Source: Gemmataceae bacterium
Lineage (GTDB): Bacteria; Planctomycetota; Planctomycetia; Gemmatales; Gemmataceae
Direction of reading: 5' to 3'
DNA: 5,134 nt
Assembly (NCBI GenBank): GCA_025056835.1
Contig: JANWVS010000201.1
Location: forward strand, 1 to 5,134
Below are positions 1-4,230 of the stretch, piece after piece. The notes below the pieces were generated by a model. That model saw only the letters and a list, made by a program, of their open reading frames with translations, searched no databases and had not been told where the DNA came from. The translations under genes and the position numbers were made by a program. How positions within the stretch are numbered: position 1 is the stretch's first letter; each line of letters starts with the position of its first letter.

Positions 1-513
1 GGCGTTGTCGGTCTGAGTCGGTGAGCTGCCGAGACCGTGATTGTTCTTGAACGGGCCGTAGTCCTTCGTCAGGAAGCGCTGCCACTTCACCACGCCGGTG
101 TGGGTCAGCGCGATTACGTCTCCGGACTCAAAGAAAGCGTAGACCGCTTCCTTGTCCACAACGGGCGTCGGTGCCGCCCGGCTCATTATCGGGTTGTTCT
201 TGCCCTTTTGGGATGCTGGAAATTCTCTCTGCCACGCCACCTGGCCAGACTTCATATCGACGGCAACGACGAACAATTTCTCCTTTTCGCTGCCGTCGAT
301 CGCGGTCACAAAAGCTCGGTTGCCCCAGACGACGGGCGACGATTGGCCGTAACCAGGCAGCGGTGCGACCCAAGCCAAGTTTTCAGTCGGCGACCACTTC
401 AGGGGCAAGTTCTTCGCCGTCGAGACACTCGAGCCGCCGCCCCGAAAGCTAGGCCACGTTTGCGTCGGTGTCGGGTCCGCGCCCAGAAACAACGTCAGCA
501 GTAAGGGACTCAT
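1..513 (-). CDS. Exported PQQ-like beta-propeller repeat protein (BamB/dehydrogenase-type fold), 3' end missing
   Basis: The reverse strand is open from an ATG at 513 to the left edge, giving 171 residues with no stop; the gene continues outside the window. Residues 1-11 form a short hydrophobic leader (MSPLLLTLFLG) followed by a Thr/Pro stretch, which suggests export, although the leader has no basic residue. WPSFRG (20-25) is the opening usual in planctomycete PQQ-like proteins. Two propeller blades are visible: SSPVVWG...LFVVAVDMKSGQVAWQ (about 58-96) and APTPVVD...GDVIALTHTGVVKWQ (about 114-145), each with the 'ALD.xTG...W' type ending; a third begins at LGSSPTQ (161-167). The start is well fixed: an in-frame TGA lies eight codons upstream (535-537) and a GGAG precedes the ATG. 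The fold serves quinoprotein dehydrogenases, BamB and many uncharacterised planctomycete proteins; no PQQ-binding or metal residue can be judged here, so the function is unknown. It is transcribed away from the efflux operon and need not be related to it. Confidence 0.86.
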   Translation of the reverse strand, partial: MSPLLLTLFLGADPTPTQTWPSFRGGGSSVSTAKNLPLKWSPTENLAWVAPLPGYGQSSPVVWGNRAFVTAIDGSEKEKLFVVAVDMKSGQVAWQREFPASQKGKNNPIMSRAAPTPVVDKEAVYAFFESGDVIALTHTGVVKWQRFLTKDYGPFKNNHGLGSSPTQTDNA

Positions 514-523
514 AACGGTGGTA

Positions 524-527
524 CTCC
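524..527 (-). promoter_or_regulatory. Shine-Dalgarno site of the beta-propeller gene
   Basis: The reverse strand reads GGAG ten bases before the ATG at 513. It is slightly further away than ideal. It supports that ATG as the start together with the in-frame stop at 535-537. Confidence 0.5.
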
Positions 528-594
528 GGATTGATCAGTGGTCACCAGGGACGACTTGGCAGCCGGCGCAGCGGACTCGATTCTTCCTACTGAA

Positions 595-613
595 ACGAAT
601 CGCGCACGAATCG
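595..613. repeat. Direct repeat pair ACGAATCG-N3-ACGAATCG, 11-bp period
   Basis: Two perfect copies of ACGAATCG (595-602 and 606-613) are separated by CGC, so they repeat on the same face of the helix. The left copy also forms an inverted match with CGATTC at 578-583. The pair lies 81 bases before the start codon of the beta-propeller gene. Tandem half-sites of this spacing are typical of OmpR/PhoB-family response regulators, but the binding protein is not identified here. Confidence 0.55.
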
Positions 614-655
614 AAAGCTGCCGTCCGACCATGCTGCGTAACTATCGCCGGTAAA

Positions 656-674
656 TGTGCTAACAGTGTGCTAA
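656..674. repeat. Direct repeat pair TGTGCTAA-N3-TGTGCTAA, 11-bp period
   Basis: Two perfect copies of TGTGCTAA (656-663 and 667-674) are separated by CAG. On the other strand this reads TTAGCACA-N3-TTAGCACA. The architecture, 8-bp units with a 3-bp spacer, is identical to the pair at 595-613 although the unit sequence differs, and the two pairs start 61 bases apart. The likely role is a transcription-factor site; this is inferred from geometry only. Confidence 0.55.
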
Positions 675-780
675 AGGCGAATACAGGGCGGGAACGTTCT
701 CGTGATCGCGGAAGCATCGTCAGTCCCCAATCAGCAGTTGCGAACCGATCCCGTCATACGCGGAACCAAAAAGTAACACG

Positions 781-801
781 CAGTATATCTTCTTAATACT
801 G
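781..801. repeat. Inverted repeat CAGTAT-N9-ATACTG
   Basis: Perfect 6-bp arms (781-786 and 796-801) flank a 9-base AT-rich spacer, in the most AT-rich part of the intergenic region (about 765-835). The size fits an operator for a dimeric regulator; a weak hairpin is the alternative. It lies 268-288 bases before the beta-propeller start and about 670 before the operon, so any target gene is unclear. Confidence 0.35.
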
Positions 802-1277
802 GACATGGACAGCGTCAAGTATGATTTTGTAATACGACGATCCAACCGACTGTTGGGAGGCGTGTGTCGGGTACGGCCGTCCCGCATGGGGTCTTGGTGC
901 GAACAGCTTTTTTTGGAGGTTTACTCACTCGAAGAGGTGCTTGTCTTTTCTGGCCGAGGAACGTGCGTTCTTCTTGTCAGCTGGAGATTGCCGACGTCCG
1001 GGTTTTGTTCTTTGCAACTGACCGGTTTTAGCCAACGCGCCAACCCCCTTCGACAAACCTGTGTGCCGCCTAAACACTTCACGCCGGTAGGGGTGCTCGG
1101 TTCCACAGGGCCGAGGGCAAGAAACGGATGTGCGCCGAGGTGATAAGGGCCATTCGCAACGGGGTAAGAAGCTGCCGGCAGTGAAATGGGGGTCCGGGCC
1201 GGAAGGCTTTGACAAAATCCCTCCGCCATGCGGCATTACTTCGATTCTCGGCGACGGTACGGGCTGTGGACATTGGA

Positions 1278-1307
1278 CCGAAGAGGCGGTTGCCGCGGCG
1301 TCTTCGG
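1278..1307. other. Stable two-part hairpin upstream of the efflux operon
   Basis: A perfect outer stem CCGAAGA (1278-1284) / TCTTCGG (1301-1307) encloses an inner stem GCGG (1286-1289) / CCGC (1293-1296) with a 3-base loop. It has no following T-run, so it is not a normal intrinsic terminator. It lies just upstream of the candidate operon promoter. It may be part of a structured RNA, a regulator site or chance in GC-rich DNA. Confidence 0.4.
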
Positions 1308-1340
1308 CAGCCAGCGCAGCTTGCCTAAGAGATAAAGAGC

Positions 1341-1369
1341 TTGTGAAGCGGCCCGAGGCGGCTTATTAA
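1341..1369 (+). promoter_or_regulatory. Candidate sigma-70-type promoter of the efflux operon, with dyad in the spacer
   Basis: TTGTGA (1341-1346, four of six -35 matches) and TATTAA (1364-1369, four of six -10 matches) are separated by exactly 17 bases, predicting a start near 1376, about 95 bases before the first operon gene. The spacer is almost entirely a dyad: AAGCgGCC (1346-1353) and GGCgGCTT (1357-1364), with one mismatched pair. A dyad between -35 and -10 recalls MerR-family metal regulators, but those promoters normally have 19-20-base spacers, so the comparison is loose. Planctomycete promoters are poorly characterised, so box matching alone is weak evidence. Confidence 0.35.
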
Positions 1370-1373
1370 ACAA

Positions 1374-1390
1374 TATCGGCACAACCGATA
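1374..1390. promoter_or_regulatory. Operator-like perfect inverted repeat TATCGG-N5-CCGATA
   Basis: The 6-bp arms at 1374-1379 and 1385-1390 are perfect and the total length of 17 bp suits a dimeric helix-turn-helix repressor. The site covers the transcription start predicted by the promoter at 1341-1369, the position where a repressor would block initiation. If transcribed it would form only a short hairpin near the 5' end of the mRNA. No regulator gene is in the window. Confidence 0.45.
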
Positions 1391-1404
1391 AATTCATGAG
1401 CCAG

Positions 1405-1421
1405 CCTTGGGGTAAGCAAGG
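1405..1421 (+). other. Leader hairpin CCTTG-N7-CAAGG
   Basis: Five-base perfect arms (1405-1409 and 1417-1421) with a 7-base loop lie in the predicted untranslated leader of the efflux operon. It is the first of two dyads in this leader. It is too weak to be a terminator and has no T-run. Confidence 0.25.
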
Positions 1422-1436
1422 AAGCAATGCGGTGTC

Positions 1437-1449
1437 GCCGACAGTCGGC
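1437..1449 (+). other. Dyad GCCGAC-A-GTCGGC in the operon leader
   Basis: This 13-base sequence is perfectly symmetric around an A. It ends 12 bases before the Shine-Dalgarno sequence of the outer-membrane factor gene. As RNA it could form a small GCCG/CGGC stem with a 5-base loop just upstream of the ribosome site; as DNA it could be a protein site. Neither role is shown. Confidence 0.35.
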
Positions 1450-1461
1450 AGTGGAATCACG

Positions 1462-1466
1462 AGGGG
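1462..1466 (+). promoter_or_regulatory. Shine-Dalgarno AGGGG deciding the GTG start at 1470
   Basis: The purine run GAGGGGAAG (1461-1469) directly precedes the GTG at 1470, with only about three bases between AGGGG and the start codon. This is tight, but no other start codon in the frame gives a complete lipoprotein signal, so the GTG is preferred. Confidence 0.5.
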
Positions 1467-1469
1467 AAG

Positions 1470-2978
1470 GTGGCTCAGCCAAGCCGAGTTCACGTCTTGA
1501 TTTGTTGGGCGATCAGCTTGTTGCCGTTCGTTGCCGGCTGCGCGATGGACCGTGCCGCTGTCGATGCGTCGGATCCGAATCGCGTGACGTTTCCTTCCCT
1601 CGGCGCCGACGGCCCGCCACTTACAGGGGCAACAGGGGTCGTGCCGGTTGCAGACCTTGACCAGCCGTCCGCCGGCACTGATCTTGCTGAGTCGGGAACG
1701 CCCCCAACGCTTCCGGTTCCACGACAACTCGAACGGGAAGGCCGACCTCCCACCCGCCTTACGCTGGACCAAGCGATCAATGCCTGCCTGCTGGCCGATC
1801 CGAAACTCCGCGCCGGCTTCGAGGCCATCAACCAGGCCCATGCCGACGCCTTGACCGCCTCGCTCAAACCGAATCCGGTTTTGTTCACGGACATTCAGTT
1901 GTTGCCGTTGACGCGGCCGTTCACAGTCGACAGGCAAGGCGGTCCTCCGCAACAAGACGTGCAGATCGGCTATCCGATTGACTGGTTTTTGTTTGGCAAG
2001 CGCGCTGCGGCGATGGCCAGCGCCGGCCTGGGCGTGCGCGTCTCCGAGGCGGAGTTTGCCGACCTGATCCGCCAGCGCGTGACGGAAGTTGCCGTGACTT
2101 TCTACGACGTGCTGGAGGCCAAGGAGCTGTTGGACTTAGCCAGGCAAGACGTGAAGACCTTCGAGCAGGTCGAAGCCAGTATTCGCAAGGCGGTGGAAGC
2201 AGGCGGCCGGCCGAGAATCGAGTTGAACCGTGTTCGCCTCGACCTGCTGCGCAGTCAGCAATCGCTACGCGAGGCGGAGGCAGCTGTGGTTGCAGCGAAG
2301 GCTCGCTTGCAAGCGCTCTTGGGGCGTACCGATCCTGACCCAACCTTCGATGTCAATGGCGCGCTGGATGCCCCAGTGGCCGCCGTGCCGTGGTCGGTTG
2401 AAGAAGCGTTTTCGCTGGCTCTCCAGAATCGGCCGGACCTTGATGCCCTGCGTTGGAAGGTGAGCCAAGCCCAAGCCAATGTCGATGTGGAACGCCGTAA
2501 GGCCTTCCCCCAGGTGACTCCGACGTTCGGCTACACCCGGCAGTATCAGACCAAGGCCATTGGCTTCCCAGATGCCAACTCCTGGAGCGCAGCCATCGAC
2601 ATGACGCTTCCGTTCTTCGACCGTAACCAAGGCAACCGAGCCAAGGCGGCCTCGATGGTGTTGCAGAGCCAATACGACCTTCGAACCGGGGAAGTGAATG
2701 TGTTTGCCGAAATCGTAACGGTTCACCGGGAACTGACCACGGCCTATGCCAATTCCCAGGCAATCAGCGGTGAACAATTGCGGCTGGCGATGGAGGTTCG
2801 CGACAGCATCAACAAGGCGTACGAGGAAGCGAAAGGCCGGACGCTTCTGGAAGTACTCGACGCTCAACGCAATTACCGGGATACCTATCGCTTCTATATT
2901 ACCAGCCGCGCTGCCTACTGGCGGGCGCTGTACAGGTTCAATTCCGCCATCGGGAAGCAGGTTATGCCGCATGACTGA
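1470..2978 (+). CDS. TolC/CzcC-family outer-membrane factor of a heavy-metal-type RND efflux pump, predicted lipoprotein
   Basis: This 502-residue protein should form the trimeric outer-membrane barrel and periplasmic alpha-tunnel through which the pump's substrate leaves the cell. From the GTG start, residues 1-23 make a signal peptide ending in a lipobox VAG|C with Cys24, so the mature protein is probably acylated. A flexible Pro/Gly/Ala-rich linker (about 25-95) precedes two TolC repeats, about 97-290 and 308-500. Family signatures visible are LTLDQAINACL (97-107), KPNPVL (133-138), the alpha-helical stretch 190-285, the second repeat start VEEAFSLALQNRPDL (310-324), the LPFFDRNQGNRAKA turn (380-393) and LLEVLDAQRNYRD (459-471). 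The length is somewhat above the usual 400-450 because of the linker. The stop overlaps the adaptor start by 8 bases, supporting co-translation. The CzcC-like assignment rests on the FDRNQGN motif and the CzcA-type partner; the substrate is unknown. Confidence 0.93.
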   Translation: MAQPSRVHVLICWAISLLPFVAGCAMDRAAVDASDPNRVTFPSLGADGPPLTGATGVVPVADLDQPSAGTDLAESGTPPTLPVPRQLEREGRPPTRLTLDQAINACLLADPKLRAGFEAINQAHADALTASLKPNPVLFTDIQLLPLTRPFTVDRQGGPPQQDVQIGYPIDWFLFGKRAAAMASAGLGVRVSEAEFADLIRQRVTEVAVTFYDVLEAKELLDLARQDVKTFEQVEASIRKAVEAGGRPRIELNRVRLDLLRSQQSLREAEAAVVAAKARLQALLGRTDPDPTFDVNGALDAPVAAVPWSVEEAFSLALQNRPDLDALRWKVSQAQANVDVERRKAFPQVTPTFGYTRQYQTKAIGFPDANSWSAAIDMTLPFFDRNQGNRAKAASMVLQSQYDLRTGEVNVFAEIVTVHRELTTAYANSQAISGEQLRLAMEVRDSINKAYEEAKGRTLLEVLDAQRNYRDTYRFYITSRAAYWRALYRFNSAIGKQVMPHD

Positions 2979-4230
2979 CAATCGTGCCAATCCGCCATCG
3001 GAACGCAACGTGTCCACGGCAAGCAAGCCGCGAGAAACCCAGGCGAGGCACCAACCGGTCCGGCGATGGGGCAAGGTCTGGTCGGCCGTCCAACTCATCG
3101 TCGCGCTGGTTGTGACGCTTGGCGTCTTGGTTTACCTGGTTGTTACGCCGCTGGTGCCGCCGACCGCGGAGGAGCGCCGCCAGCCGCCGCCGGAAGTGGT
3201 CCGACCAGCCGGACCAGGGCAGATCCAAATCGAAACGGGAACGCCCCTGGAGAAGAAACTTCAAATCGTCAGGGTGGAAACCATGCGCATCAATACGCCC
3301 GCGCTTTTCGTGACCGGCATCGTGGCGGCAAGTCTTCGTCCCAGTTCCGGCAAAGACGGCGACCATTGGCAATTCCACTCTCCCGAAGCACTGACTGCTT
3401 ATTCCGACTGGCAAAAGGCGCGGGCTGACATCGCGTTCGCTGAAACTCAACTGGTCCGCACCAAGGAGTTGGCCGACACGCGGGTGGAATCTCAAAAAAA
3501 GGTGGTCGCACGGCTCAAGAAACTGGTTGAGGCCGGGGTTGATTCACCCAAAGAATTGGCTGCCGAGGAAACCAACCTTCTCCAATACCAGATTCAAGGG
3601 CAGAAGGAGATTCACGAGGCCGAGACGGCGGTGCTGATGGCCAAGCGCACCGAGGCGTTGTTGGCTCGGCAACTTCAGCAGGTCGGCCTGGATCCGGAAA
3701 TGCTTCGCTCGGCTACCGCAGATACCGACATCGTCATGGCCGAAGTGCCGGAGGGTATGCTCTCCGCCGTGAAAGTGGGTCAGGGGTGTCAGGCCAAGTT
3801 TTTTGGACTGCCCGGAGAGACGTTCACCGGCAAGGTGAGCCGTATTGCCCCGGTGTTATCCAAGGAGCGGCGCTCGCTGCGCGTCTTGTTTGTCATTCAC
3901 GATCCGAAAGATCAACTGCGGCCGGGCATGTTCGCCGAAATCGGCCTGGGAACCGATCCCCGCGACGCCTTGATGGTGCCCGCTGACGGCGTGATCCATA
4001 TTGGCCGGAGCGATTATGTGCTGGTGTCCGGGAGCGAACCGGGAATTTGGCGCGTCACCGAGGTCAAGGTTGGAGAACCGCATGGCAGTCAGCTAGAAAT
4101 TCTCAGCGGTCTGCGTCCCGGCGACTGGGTAATCGGCAAGGGAGCCATTCTTCTTAAGCCGGCAATGGTACGCTCGCTCCAAGCGGCCGCCAACAGAACG
4201 ACGAATGCCGCGCCAGGGGGTGTAAGATGA
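2971..4230 (+). CDS. RND efflux periplasmic adaptor (membrane fusion protein), variant apparently lacking the lipoyl domain
   Basis: This 419-residue protein links permease and outer-membrane channel. The frame is open further upstream inside the preceding gene; the ATG at 2971 was chosen because it gives a 35-residue basic tail followed by one membrane helix (about 38-60) and a normal short overlap, with AGG nine bases before it. Residues 92-120 (TPLEKKLQIV...FVTGIVAAS) match the first barrel strand of CzcB/CusB-like adaptors. Residues 137-238 are the alpha-hairpin, with FHSPEALTAYSDWQKARAD on the way out and QGQKEIHEAETAV on the return. Barrel and membrane-proximal domains follow: MAEVPEGMLSAVKVGQ (256-271), FTGKVSRIAPVLSKERRSLRV (285-305), LRPGMFAEIGLG (316-327), MVPADGVIHIGRSDYVLV (335-352) and LRPGDWVIGKGAILLKP (381-397). 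The paired 'G.V..G..V..GQ' lipoyl halves expected on either side of the hairpin are not seen. The helix has no lipobox, so it is probably an uncleaved anchor. Metal specificity cannot be read. Confidence 0.92.
   Translation: MTDNRANPPSERNVSTASKPRETQARHQPVRRWGKVWSAVQLIVALVVTLGVLVYLVVTPLVPPTAEERRQPPPEVVRPAGPGQIQIETGTPLEKKLQIVRVETMRINTPALFVTGIVAASLRPSSGKDGDHWQFHSPEALTAYSDWQKARADIAFAETQLVRTKELADTRVESQKKVVARLKKLVEAGVDSPKELAAEETNLLQYQIQGQKEIHEAETAVLMAKRTEALLARQLQQVGLDPEMLRSATADTDIVMAEVPEGMLSAVKVGQGCQAKFFGLPGETFTGKVSRIAPVLSKERRSLRVLFVIHDPKDQLRPGMFAEIGLGTDPRDALMVPADGVIHIGRSDYVLVSGSEPGIWRVTEVKVGEPHGSQLEILSGLRPGDWVIGKGAILLKPAMVRSLQAAANRTTNAAPGGVR
4215..4220 (+). promoter_or_regulatory. Shine-Dalgarno AGGGGG of the permease gene
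   Basis: A strong purine run inside the last codons of the adaptor gene lies six bases before the ATG at 4227. It fixes the permease start and, with the ATGA overlap, indicates efficient re-initiation. Confidence 0.75.

Larger units (their letters stand above)
514..1340. other. Long intergenic region without a convincing gene
   Basis: Between the divergent starts at 513 and 1470 no reading frame on either strand shows recognisable protein motifs, a placed ribosome site or a third-position GC bias like that of the flanking genes. The left third (514-801) holds two 11-bp-period direct-repeat pairs and an inverted repeat, listed separately. The middle (about 840-1080) has a CGGG/CCCG dyad around ACGGCCGT (868-884), a T7 run at 908-914 and a 12-bp dyad GAACGTGCGTTC (959-970), none of which makes a proper terminator. 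The right part (about 1090-1310) is rich in short dyads: CTCGG/CCGAG (1096-1115), CTGCCGGCAG (1172-1181), TCCGG-G-CCGGA (1193-1203), CCGC-CAT-GCGG (1223-1233) and the hairpin at 1278-1307. It may hold regulatory DNA, a structured RNA or the remains of a decayed gene; I cannot choose. Confidence 0.6.

Noticed and set aside
37..504. Plus-strand 155-codon frame opposite the beta-propeller gene
   Set aside because: It lies antisense to a frame with clear propeller blade motifs, signal-like leader and ribosome site; its own product is Arg/His-rich with no motif.
518..796. Plus-strand 92-codon frame in the left part of the gap
   Set aside because: Basic, low-information product covering the direct-repeat pairs; no ribosome site and no domain.
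868..914. Possible intrinsic terminator: CGGG/CCCG dyad followed by a T7 run
   Set aside because: The T-run begins 23 bases after the dyad ends, and no hairpin abuts it, so it does not have terminator geometry; no plus-strand gene ends nearby.
805..1143. Plus-strand 112-codon frame in the intergenic region
   Set aside because: Cys/Trp/Arg-rich with no family resemblance. The GGAGG at 915-919 has no start codon at a suitable distance (the nearest in-frame GTG, 937, is 17 bases away).
1209..1239. Perfect TTGACA (1209-1214) as a -35 box of the operon
   Set aside because: No good -10 at 16-18 bases; the best at 19 bases is CATTAC (three of six). A MerR-type long-spacer promoter is conceivable but the evidence is weaker than for 1341-1369.
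514..1469. tRNA gene, integrase attachment site or insertion-sequence remnant in the gap
   Set aside because: No T-loop-like GGTTCGA..CC sequence, no paired terminal inverted repeats with target duplications, and no transposase or integrase motif in any frame.
1236..1955. Minus-strand 239-codon frame across the operon leader and start of the outer-membrane factor
   Set aside because: Antisense to a well-supported TolC-family gene for most of its length, with no recognisable domain; such shadows are common in GC-rich coding DNA.
2746..2970. Upstream extension of the adaptor to an earlier start at 2746
   Set aside because: It would overlap the outer-membrane factor by over 230 bases and add 75 residues of Arg-rich shadow sequence before the membrane anchor; the ATG at 2971 gives a normal short overlap.
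2265..3098. Minus-strand 277-codon frame opposite the outer-membrane factor and adaptor start
   Set aside because: Antisense to two strongly supported genes and without motifs or a ribosome site.
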